Of a stretch of 64,000 bases of DNA, positions 34,373 to 44,776 are shown piece by piece. The notes below the pieces were generated by a model. That model saw only the letters and a list, made by a program, of their open reading frames with translations. It was not told the DNA's origin and did not search any database. Origin of the DNA: Gnetum montanum (taxonomy: Eukaryota; Streptophyta; Gnetopsida; Gnetales; Gnetaceae); assembly GCA_015680685.1 (NCBI GenBank), contig MNCI01023529.1:395687-459686 (forward strand). The letters are read 5' to 3'. The position numbers were made by a program, and so were the translations under genes. Numbering within the stretch: position 1 is the stretch's first letter; each line of letters begins with the position of its first letter.

Positions 34373-35545
34373 GAGACACATGGAGATGAATGGAAATCTT
34401 TATAAGATTTCTACAGATGGGTTAGTATGATGATGTGTACTAGAATGTAATCAACAATGGATCCTAAAAGATGCACATGGAGGCCCATGTGGTGGCCATT
34501 ATGCAAGGTGTAGGACAGTGTTGAAATTAATGATGGTAGACTACTTCTAGCCTACCTTGTTTTGGGATGCCTATAACTTCACACAATCTTGTGAAAGATG
34601 TCAAAAAGATGGAGGAATAATGGCTAGGAATGAAGGGCCACAATGATGGATAGAACCATTAGAACTATTTGATATTTTGGGGATTGACTTTATGGGATCA
34701 ATCACACCAATGTTGAATGGAAAGTCCTACATAATAATGAGCATGGATTATTGCACAAAGTGGGCAGAAGCAGTAGTGGTCAAAGATTGTATAGCTAAAA
34801 ACCTACCAAATTCTTTCAATAATATGTGGTGAATTGATTTGGAGTATTTATAATGCTTATTTTAGATAATGGAACTCATTTTATTGGTGCTACTTTTAAG
34901 AAGCTCATGCAATAGCTTGGGGTGAGCCATAAACTAATGACACCATATCATCTCCAAGTGAATGGTTAGGTAGAAGTAATTAACCATAAAATTACTAGAA
35001 TATTAACTAGGATGGTTAGTAGATTTAGAAAGGATTGAAGCACCAAGCCAAATGATGCTCTATGGGCCTACAGAATGACATGGAAATTACTAATTATATA
35101 GTCACCCTATGAGCTAGTTTACAGTAAATTACCCACACTACCAATCTAGGTAGAGCCTCAAACTCTAGCTATTGCCAACAAACTTGACCTAAACTTGAGC
35201 TTAGCCCAAAAAAATGCCTAATGAATCTTAATCTATTAGAAGAAAATAGGCTAGTAGCACTTATGAGTAATAAGCTCCACAAGAAATACTCCAAGCATAG
35301 GCATGATGCACGAATACAAAAAGTGTTGATACAATCAAGCGATAAAGTCCTATATTACAATCCTAATCATATCTAGCAAAAGAATAAATTTCAAAAATTT
35401 TGGAAGGGGTCATACATCATCTAGGAGACTTATCCATTTGGTGCCATGCACATTCATCATCTGTCTAGCCCACACAAACTTATCTTAGTAAACATCCAAT
35501 AGGTCAAACCTTACCATGAATATCCCAAGTTTGCTAAGGATTCTA
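34373..35545 (+). pseudogene. integrase of element D (broken)
   Basis: The zinc-binding region is visible: GGPCGGHYARCRT supplies the His part, and TQSCERCQKDG gives the two Cys residues. The core follows with FDILGIDFMGSITPML (first catalytic Asp present), MDYCTKWAEAVVVKD, a damaged second-Asp block near 34860 and the C-terminal tail to about 35545. Stops and frame changes are frequent after 34800. The family enzyme inserts the cDNA into the genome. Confidence 0.7.
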
Positions 35546-36250
35546 CCTAGCTTGTATTAATGTTCTCTACTTGTTTACTTTTTTGGTTGACCGATCCCAA
35601 TCATAGTCATGGGGGTGTTCATTGTGACATGTATTTGTACTTTCTTATTACTTTTTTCACCTTCTTGATAAAATTTCCGATTCTTTTATCTCTTTTAATT
35701 TCTTAATAAGTTCTTAATTATTTGATAAATTTTCATTTTTATATCTTTGTTATTCTTAATATCTCTTATAATTTTTTGTACTTTGTCATCATTTCACTTG
35801 TACATATTGTTGTCAACTGTCAATAAAATACACCAAATAAAGCTAGATGTAGTTCCAATAAGGTGAAGATTTCTTTATATTATCAAATCATAATGTAATA
35901 ATTACCTATATAGTGAGATCATGGAATCCATCCATACATTCCAATAATAAGAGGTTCTTGCCATTGACATAATGATATTCTTCTTACAATAAAACTAAGA
36001 ATAAACTTATGATGATTATGCTTGGACAGAAGAGTGAAGAACCAAGTGGAAATGCAAAGGGTGTGAAATCAAGGGGATTTGTGAATTCTCTTGGATTACT
36101 ATTGCGAATTCTATGTTGTTGCTAAGGATGTATTAGATCCTTGTAGATCTAACAACAAATGGAAGTAAGAGTACAATAAATGTTTCCTTACCATGTCACT
36201 GGAAAGACATGTTACCCATGCTTGAAGGTAGTCCTTTGGTAGGGTTGACA

Positions 36251-37137
36251 CAATCAAAAATAAAATCCTTTTACAAAATAAATTTCTCAAGGTTCCACTA
36301 GAAAGAAATGTTACCCATGCATGAAGGTAGGAGGCTTCTTAGAAATCTCAAAAAAAATAAAAAGTGTAATTAATAAACTCCTTCCTTGAACAACACACCA
36401 ACTGGTAACACTCTTTGTAATAGTGATAGTCTTATGGTTATGAATCTCAAAGATGGAATAATGTGATGTAACTAGAAAGTGGTTTGGACTTGGTTTGAAT
36501 CATAGAAAGAAATGCTAATGATTAATTTAACCACATATTACACCCAAGGATTCATTATACCTATGGTAAGACACGTCACATCCCAAGTTTCAACAATCCC
36601 TTCTATAGTCCATCTCATCTCATTGTATATTTAATCATAACTTATGGTTTTGTGTAATATAGTGTTTTTTGCCAATTTGGCAATACTAACATGNCAATCA
36701 AAAATAAAATCCTTTTACAAAATAAATTTCTCAAGGTTCCACTAGAAAGAAATGTTACCCATGCATGAAGGTAGGAGGCTTCTTAGAAATCTCAAAAAAA
36801 ATAAAAAGTGTAATTAATAAACTCCTTCCTTGAACAACACACCAACTGGTAACACTCTTTGTAATAGTGATAGTCTTATGGTTATGAATCTCAAAGATGG
36901 AATAATGTGATGTAACTAGAAAGTGGTTTGGACTTGGTTTGAATCATAGAAAGAAATGCTAATGATTAATTTAACCACATATTACACCCAAGGATTCATT
37001 ATACCTATGGTAAGACACGTCACATCCCAAGTTTCAACAATCCCTTCTATAGTCCATCTCATCTCATTGTATATTTAATCATAACTTATGGTTTTGTGTA
37101 ATATAGTGTTTTTTGCCAATTTGGCAATACTAACATG
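36251..37137. repeat. 443-bp exact duplication around a single N (assembly gap)
   Basis: 36251-36693 and 36695-37137 have the same length and sequence; the N is at 36694. Element E has one copy of this region. Two contig ends that overlap but were left unmerged explain this better than a biological duplication. Confidence 0.9.
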
Positions 37138-37205
37138 TGTGCTTTGCTAGACCGGTATGTCTTACATTCAAATCCTTAAGTGCCCATGGATACTTTTAGG
37201 CATGG

Positions 37206-37250
37206 TTATAAAAGGGTACTAAGGGCTAAAGCCTACTTTAGAGAGGACCC
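37206..37250 (+). promoter_or_regulatory. possible internal promoter upstream of ORF3 in element D
   Basis: ttataaaaggg is a good plant TATA box, followed at 15 bases by gcctactttagagaggaccc. The downstream block recurs in A (7082) and E (56436), each time with an A/T-rich motif just before it (cataaaaag in A, ttatttaagg in E). ORF3 begins about 900 bp downstream in D and about 1000 bp in E. Function is inferred from conservation only. Confidence 0.35.
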
Positions 37251-38158
37251 ACTTGTATAACTCTTGTAGTTAATACTTGGCAAGAAATTCCACATCATCT
37301 TGTGCCTTTTAAAATAATCAACGCTTAATAAATACTTTTCATATCATCTAATAATTTGTTGATACATCAAAAATTCATAACCCATCTCCTATCCATCCAA
37401 TAAATTTTTGTTGCCTGAGATTCCTTCTTTATGCACTTTGAATGCCAAATTTCTAAAAATGTGCATCATTAATAACTCAAGATCCTTTATAAAAGTTTCA
37501 TATCTTTTAAACATTTCATTTGACTTACTTTTTCTGGAACATTCAATGAAAAATTTAAAAATTTTGACTATCACGTCATATAGGAGTTAGTAAAATTTTT
37601 CATTCCTCTCATTTGTAGCAAGAGAAATATTTGCAATTTTTTTAGAGCTCTTGCACACTAACTTCTAAGGGCCATAACTTCAGCCTTGTAGCTCTGATTT
37701 TCAAAATTGTTGAATGTTTTTGATCTTGGAGTGCTTAGCTTAGTTGTGGGGGTAGGGGCGGGCATGGGGAGTAGGCAGGGAGGGTGTAACACTATGCTGA
37801 CATTAAAAAATTTGAGCTAGAAATTTTCTAACACCCAGAAGATATCATAAAGGATAAGTATAAGAAATAATAAGAACCTTATACTTAATCAATCAAACTT
37901 AAGCTAGAAGGACTTAGTTAATTCTCCTAATGGATCATACCAACTGTTTAAAGCCATAATAAGTAAAAAAAAATGATAACTGTGAAAGGTCAAAAGTAAC
38001 TTATGATATAACAATTAAGGGGTTTCTTTTTAAAAATTTTCTAACTCTACACTCATGATAAGATAAGAACTTTATCTAACTAAGGATATGAGGAAGATAA
38101 AAAACTATTAAGAACTAATGTAAAAACTTTAATAATTTCAACCCCTTGTTGATTGTAG

Positions 38159-38616
38159 ATGATCCCAAAGAGACCAATTGCTAAAGAACTTTCCCAACAT
38201 AAGAGAAAGAGACCAAGAGGTTATAGGAGAGGCCAAGTAGGAGAACAAACTCCCTAGGTAGAACATGTAGAGTAAGAGGCTCAATTGTATAGCATCCATC
38301 AACAAACTCCTACTACTAAGCACTCAGCTCAAGGAGAGGCAAAAGTTGCACCAGTACTTGAATAAGGACAACACCTCATGCTATCTCTGGAATGCCTCCA
38401 AGCCATACAAGAAAAGTCCATCATGTCCATAGTCTTTGTGGAATTAAAATTTGGTCCTTTTATGGAATTTTTTCCAAAAGCATTGAAGACACAACTCCAA
38501 GTGTCTTCTTTATGGCCTACATTTTCCAAGAATGCTGAATGGTACCAAGGAAAAATGTACCAATTTTGGTAGAATAAGCACACTAATGTTACAGTCAAGA
38601 TCAAAGTTATCTTTGT
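38159..38616 (+). pseudogene. ORF3 of element D, 5' piece (interrupted by element G)
   Basis: It starts ATGATCCCAAAGAGACC, directly after gattgtag. The product begins with a basic segment (KRKRPRGYRRGQ), then reads LSLECLQAIQEKSIMSIVFV, FGPFMEFFPKALKTQLQVSS and LWPTFSKNAEWYQGKMYQFW. The E copy (57444) is parallel: RPKRPTTKG, EKSIMSTI-like SIMSTIIVKLN, and GEWYLGEVYQFW. The similarity over two copies shows that this was a coding gene. Function is unknown. Element G cuts it at 38617. Confidence 0.65.
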
Positions 38617-39592
38617 TGTTGACCTTTTGGTATGCCAATACCTTGAGGAAACTGGAAAACATTGAATGTTGTGGAATGTGATGATTTTGCAAGGAATGAA
38701 TGAGAACTCAAATAATGAGATCTACAAAGAGATGTCAAAATAGAGACTACTTGGGCAAGATGAGAGCATGGATAAAAATGAAGGCTTTGAGTTAAATGAA
38801 GATTCTTTGAGGATTAGGAAGAAGATAAATTAACAAGATGAAGCATAAAAAGAAAAAGTGCAAAAATTGAGAAGATGTCTCCCCAAAATTGAAGTCATGT
38901 TCACCAAGACATCCCAATCTCAAAGGAAACATCTACACTAGTTGTTAGATAGCTGTTGCACAAATTTTGAGGTATTTTTTAAAACTCCAACTATAAGAAG
39001 GCTTCATTCTCTTGGATATTATGCAAGCATTGTCAAAATTAAAGCCATCATTGCCTATTCTATTCTAGTATACTTGTGTACTTCATTTGCCATATCATTT
39101 GCTTGATTATTTGTAGACTTGGGATTCAAAGTACAAGAACCTATAATTTAACTTATAATATTTATTTATTTATTTTCTCTCTTGTAGACCTATGGGGTTG
39201 ATGTTATTCTTGTGAGAAGGCATCATAATTGGGCTTTTTGGGATCCTGCGAGATTAAGTATTTGTGTAGTGTTAAAACACTCCAGAGTAGATATCATTGT
39301 AAAGGTTATGGAATCCTTGAAACTACATTCTAAGCTTGTCAAGACCTTTTGAGATTGAGTGGTTTTGTAGTGATGAATTACTCCAATGTAGAGCTTAGAG
39401 CTTGTACAATGTGTGATATCCTTCAAGCCACATTTTGAGAAGCAAAGTCTAGAGGTGTGCAAGTATTCTACCCTCCAAGTGTGGACATACCCAAGTTGGG
39501 GAGCCATGTGAAATTTGAATGTGATTTTTATGGCTAATCAATTTATGATTTTAAGAACTTATTCATTCCCCCTTCTAAGTTCTTGATCATCA
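38617..39592 (+). repeat. 5' LTR of element G
   Basis: It pairs with 43740-44776. A TATA-like tataagaagg lies near 38993 and recurs near 44170 in the partner. It contains several agatgtct or acatct motifs (38876-38935). It ends cttgatcatca, directly before the primer site. Confidence 0.8.
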
Positions 39593-39647
39593 AGGGGTAT
39601 TAGAGCTTGATACTCTTTCATTTGACTTCAACTTTTAAGAGTGATCT

Positions 39648-41450
39648 ATGGAGGGGACATCTTATATAAAACCACCAATGTTTGATGGATTCAACTTTTC
39701 CTATTCGAAGGCAAGGATGCAATGATTCTTTGAGTCTATGGATTTTGAAGTATGGGAGTCCATTCTTGAAGGCTATACATCATCCATTGACAATACAATA
39801 AAGGCCATCAAGCCTTAGAGCAAGTAAACACAAGAAGAAAGAGATAAATTTATGCATGGTTCTAAAGTAAGAAAATATTTATATTGTGCATTGAATAAAT
39901 CTATATTTAATAAAGTATCTAGATGTAAAACAACCAAAGAAATTTGGGAAACTTTAGAAGCTACCTCTGAGGGAACATTGATAGTTAAGCAATCTAACTT
40001 TTAGTTTTGTAAAGTGAGTACAATAAGCTTAAAATGTGAGAAGGTCAAAAGATTAAAGATTATTTCTCTAGGGAAAATTATCTAGTTGTGGCAATTAGGG
40101 GTATAGGCAAAGACTTGCCTAAAAGCGATGTAATAATAAAACTGATTAGGACTCTACAACTGGAATTTAGACCTAAGGTTACAACCATGGAGGAAATTAG
40201 AGATTTTTCAATTTTAAAATTTGGAGAGGTGCAAAGTGCTCTTATTGCTTATGAAATAAACTTCATAAGTGAAGAAAGAATAAAAGAAAAGCCCATTACT
40301 CTAAAATCTATTGAGTAAGATGTTAGTAGTGAAGAAGAAAAAGCACTTCTGTCAAGAAGGTTGTAAAGGCTTATGGAAGAAAGAAGAAGAGGTCCAATCA
40401 ATAAAGGCCTAATTAATTCAAAGGTAAGAAAAGAGGTAAAATTTTTTCAGAGTGTTGGGTTTGTGGTGGAAGAGGCCATGTGACCTTTGAATATCCTAGT
40501 AATGGGAGGTTGTAATGGAGGGACACAAGTGATATGGATATGATAATGGCCATCTTCTATACAAGCTGGGATGATGGAGAATAAAGTGAAGAAGAGGTGG
40601 AGGATGATGTAAAAAATTCATATATCATCTGTATGGCCCTCATAGATAATGATGCTAGCACCTGGAATGATGAATTTAAAAATAAAGAAGAAAGGTATGA
40701 AATTTTGTGTAATGAACGTTTATCTTTTCAAAATATTTGCACAAAGTTGAGTAAACAACTAAATATCAAGGATAATGTATTTCTTCATTAAATATAAATA
40801 TTTTTGATATCATAAAATAAATCTTAGACCTTAGGGCTGAGAATAAAGAGCTAAGCAAGTCTTATGAGTAGTTCAATGAAGAACTTACAAATGCCAAACT
40901 TGTAAATGAGAGGGTGGTCAAAGGAAAAGAAACCACAAAAATGATTCTTGGAAAAGGAAGAAGTGCACATGATAAAAGGGGACTAGGATGTTGTTCACAA
41001 GAAGAAGCCTCTACATAAATTTCATCCAAACAAAAGGCTTCTCCAAAGATTGAAGCATCAATAAGTACGACATTTCAATCAAGAACAACTCAAATGTTTG
41101 ATTATTTTAACCACAATGAAAAGGTTAGGTGTTATTACTATAATAAGTTTGGGCATAAAAAATGGAATTGCAATTTAAAATATTATCAGATAAACACCTA
41201 GCTATATCATAAGGCTCCTTGGTCTTACCCAAAAATTTCTAGAAAGGAAACTATGCAAGACACCAAGGAAATGAGGGAAGCTCAAAAGGACAAGGGAGTT
41301 AAGAAAGTATGGAGGATCAAAAGGATAGAACATGAGAATGAGAAGACTCTCTCTAGCAATTTTTTGAAAGGGAGCCAAACCTTAGAGATTGAAGAAGCTT
41401 ATGTGAGAAGAGAAACCTCAAAAGAGGAATCTCATTCTCAAGCCTACTAG
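39648..41450 (+). pseudogene. copia-type gag of element G (broken), with coiled coil and two zinc knuckles
   Basis: From ATG 39648 the reading gives KPPMFDGFNFSYSKARMQ and DFEVWESILEGY, then KTTKEIWETLEATSEGT and LIRTLQLEFRPKVTTMEEIR. These are hallmark blocks of the copia Gag (UBN2/RVT-associated) family. A first knuckle at 40453-40500 reads CWVCGGRGHVTFEYPS, with the last Cys changed to Tyr. A charged, probably coiled-coil region follows, then a second knuckle near 41130 (CYYYNKFGHKKWNC). The basic tail ends at 41450. Where the copia protease motif should follow, the sequence instead runs into non-pol DNA with a possible intron (gtaagt near 41480, cttacag near 41570). Confidence 0.7.
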
Positions 41451-42000
41451 GTACCTTCATTTTCATTAGCCAAGAGGGTAAGTAAAGGTAAGCTTTGAAT
41501 TCATTGTAAGTATCTTTTAAGACTATAATCCTTGGTAGTCATCCTTGTGGTTTATCTTACAGAACCCCATCTTGCTGAGACATCTACTTTCCAAATGAGA
41601 TGTCTACTTGTAGTTTTAGGTCTAGAGGAGACATCTATCTTTGAAAGGAGACATCTACTATTTAATTAAAACCCATCATTTGACTAATTATAAAAATTCA
41701 AATCCTTCTTTTTGACTCATTTTCAATGAGACATCTAAGGAGAGATGACCAAGGCCCTACTATTGACAATGATTTATGCCTCCATGACCCACAAGAAGGT
41801 TTGAACATCAAGGGCATCAAAAAGAAGAGGTCAAGGGGAGCATCCACCAACACTCCAAGCACATACAACCCCCAATTTTCATCATTTTAGAGCATTCTCT
41901 TTCCTTTCCTTTACATAGGAAACAAGTATTAATGATTTTATTCCAAGTGTTAAATTGGGTTACCTTCATTTCACTAGATTTCTTTCTTGATGAAGTTCTT
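41451..42000 (+). other. spacer of element G rich in agacatct motifs
   Basis: No ORF is recognised. Between 41575 and 41740 the motif gagacatct or agatgtct occurs at least six times, some followed by actattt. Similar clusters occur in the LTRs of G and of unrelated element C. Confidence 0.5.
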
Positions 42001-42004
42001 ATTC

Positions 42005-43389
42005 AAGATTTTATAGTAACATAGCACTTACTAATGCTACTATTGGGGCATTTACTATCATAGTTGGGGGTTTGATGATTGATGTATCTCATCAAGTGGT
42101 CAATTCACTTCTTGGGATTTGTAGTGCTAATGTATTTTAGATTACCATTCATTTCATGAATGATATTCTTATGAATGGTTTAATTCCCGTTACCCAAGAT
42201 GAATTTTGTGATGCATTTTTTGGACAGTTTGTGTCTCTTGGTAGAGGGAGAATTTATTGGAATAATATGTCTATAGAAGCATCCACTCTATCATTCATTA
42301 TCTTTTATAACATCATTGTAAAAGGGAAAAGCTATAAATATTTTATTCCAGCCCAAGATTTTATTCCATATTTTCTTCTTATAGGACAACCATTGAACTT
42401 GGGCCATACTCTTTGCCATGACATGTTAAACATGTTTACCAAAGAGAGAATCTTTGGACATTCTCACCTTATTAGTCTACTCATTCATCAAAGAGGTATT
42501 CCCATTGCTAAAATTGCTTTGCTCAAAGGTAAGGGGAGGCTTGATGAGTATGTGGATAAGAGGAGCTCTTTCCATGTTGATGAACTAGGACCTAGCACTA
42601 GGCCACCTCAGTTCCAGAAGAAGAAGAGATCAGCATCACCATCTCAGGGCCTATACTTTGTTAAGAATGTCCAAATCTATTAGTGGACAAGTGAGATCTT
42701 CCCTAAAGAAGCTAATTTATCCATTTGCTCATACTTTGGGGAAGACTGGCAAGAATCTCTCTTACCTCCATAAGAGAATAAACGTATCTAGCATACCTCT
42801 TTCTCTTGATGGGTAGTAGTTTAAGAAGATCATCACTCCTTCCATTTTGAATAGTGAGGAGGACATTCCTACTCCACCAAGATATTTGATAGCAACTGGA
42901 TCTTCTTAGGCATATGACTTGGAAAATGAGTCTAATTTAAAGGAGCTCAATGCATCACCATCTCATTTCTAGGGGCATCATCCTGATCCCATGTAACCTA
43001 GACCTAGTTTTCATCATCAAGATGATTTTTCTAGGTCTTTTGAGAAGTAGGCCATGGTGAGCATCTTTGGGACTCCATCCCAATGAAGGCCTACCGATCC
43101 CATGAGATATCAGAGGAAGGATGATTCCTCATCCTCTTAGCTAGATCCATCTTATCTAGATCTAGTAGCTTCATCTCAATTTCGAGTGATGCTTCTTCCA
43201 CAGAGAGCTCATATCCATTCATCCTCTTCAGATGATGATGAGCATCACATGTCCAATGCTAGTACTAGTAGTGATGATAATTTAGAAGTGAAGTACAAAC
43301 CTTCTAGAGCTACAACTACTTCAAATGAAGATTTAGATGATGTGACTAAGGCCAATGATTAGAGTCCTAGGGTGCTCTCTCCTTTTTAA
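42005..43389 (+). pseudogene. second ORF of element G, unknown plant-transposon-like protein
   Basis: A 175-codon open frame (42156-42683) lies inside a longer reading that starts near 42005 with one TAG (about 42138). Its globular part reads DEFCDAFFGQFVSLGRGRIY, then YNIIVKGKSYKYFIPAQDF, and LGHTLCHDMLNMF, then a basic linker KGKGRLDEYVDKR. After frameshifts the tail is serine and aspartate-rich (HSSSSDDDEHHMSNAS) up to TAA 43387-43389. The style recalls the domain called putative plant transposon protein. It is the best-preserved frame in the element, occupies the place of pol, and has no visible catalytic motif. Confidence 0.55.
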
Positions 43390-43739
43390 TGATGTCCAAA
43401 AGGAGGAGATAACTTGATGTACACATATGTGATTTTTGTACAGGTTGAGGGTATTTTAGTGGTTGGTTGTATGGTCAATTTGTGGATGGTTTATGGATAG
43501 TTAATGCTTATCATGACTATGTATTTTTCTACATTTTATGAGATAGGTTTTGCCTTTTCATAGTATAGTTTCATTTATCATACCCTATGCCTTGAGCTTT
43601 AGAGCCATTATCCTAGTTATAACCTTGGCTATCATTGGAATTTATACATCTTAATATTCTTATTTAATTATTATTATTTTAATTTTTTATTAAGTCATCC
43701 ATTTTCTTGAGTTTTGCACATCACCAAAAAGGAGGAGAT

Positions 43740-44776
43740 TGTTGACCTTTTGGTATGTCAAAACCTTAAGGAAAATGGAGAACATAGACTGTTGTGGAAA
43801 GTGATGATTTTGTAGGGCATGAATGAGAACTCAAGAAATGAGATCTATAAAGAGATGGCAAGATACAAAGTACTTGGGCAAGATGAGAGCATGGATAAAA
43901 ATGAAGGCTACAAGTCAAATGAAGATGCTTTGAGGATTGGGAAGAAGATAAATTGATAAGATGAAGCCTAAAAAGGTAAAGTACAAAAATTGAGAAGACA
44001 TCTACTATTTTCAAGAGACTCTGCTAAGAGACATCCCACCGGTAAAAGAGATGTCTTCCAAAAATTTAAGTTAAATCTAAAGAGACATTCAAATCTTGAA
44101 GGAGATGTTTACACTAGTTGTTAGATAGTTCTTGCACAAATTTTGAGGTATTTTCAAAAACTCCAAGGTTATAAGAAGGCTTCAATCTCTTGGGTATTGT
44201 GCAATAATTATCAACATCAAAGCCATAATTGTTTATTCTATTCTATTGCACTTGTGTAATTCATTTTCCATATCATTTTCTTGATTATTTGTAGAACTTT
44301 GCTTCTAAGTACAAGGACTTGTAATTTAAGTTGCACTATTTTCTTGTGTTTTTATTTCTCTCTTATAGAATTGTGGGATTGATGTGCTTCTTGAGATAAG
44401 GCATCATAATTGGGCTTATTGGGATCTAATGGGAGTGAGTGTTTGTGTAGCATTAAAACACTCCAAAGTGGAGCTCTATTTGTAAAGGTTTTGGGATGCT
44501 TGAAACCATAATCTGAGCTTGTTGGGATCTTGTGAGGTTGAGTGGTTTTACAATTATGAATCACTCTAGTGAAAAGTTTAGAGCTTGTATAGGGTATGGT
44601 ACCCTTCAAACCAAATTTTGAGAAATAAAATTCAAAGGTGTGCAAGGATTCTACCCTCTGAGTGTGAACATACCTAAGTTGGAGAACCATGTAAAATTTA
44701 AGTGTGGTTTTTATGGCTAATCAATTTGTGATTTGGGCAACTTATTCATCTCACCCTTCTAAGTTCTTAATTTTCA
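43740..44776 (+). repeat. 3' LTR of element G
   Basis: It starts directly after the polypurine tract and is about 60 bp longer than the 5' LTR. The extra length lies partly around 44000-44090, where agacatct and agatgtct motifs are clustered. Confidence 0.8.

Larger units (their letters stand above)
35546..38158 (+). other. conserved non-coding tract between pol and ORF3 of element D
   Basis: No gene is seen. It aligns with 55149-57443 of E. Marks along it are the purine-rich agtcatgggggtg (35605-35617); repeats of gttacccatgc-x-tgaaggtag near 36205 and 36310; a TATA-like ttataaaaggg (37206-37216) followed by the block gcctactttagagaggaccc (37231-37250) shared with A and E; a G-rich patch (37747-37785); and a splice-acceptor-like gattgtag just before the ORF3 ATG. 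The tract contains the N-linked duplication 36251-37137. Confidence 0.65.
38617..44776 (+). mobile_element. copia-like LTR element G with gag and an extra ORF but no pol
   Basis: The LTRs 38617-39592 and 43740-44776 both start TGTTGACCTTTTGGTATG and end in ca. The primer site ggggtattagagc (39594-39606) is a decayed tRNA-Met type, and the polypurine tract is aaaaaggaggagat (43726-43739). Alignment of ORF3 of D with that of E places the 5-bp target copies at 38612-38616 (tttgt) and 44777-44781 (actat), now diverged. The 4.1-kb interior encodes a copia-type Gag and an unrelated second ORF; no protease, integrase or reverse transcriptase is seen. In the first ~119 LTR positions I count about 14 differences. 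Confidence 0.8.

Noticed and set aside
39223-39507. 94- and 112-codon minus-strand open frames in the G LTRs (39223-39507, 44352-44690)
   Set aside because: They are similar to each other only because they lie in the two LTRs of G. They are antisense, with no start context or domain.
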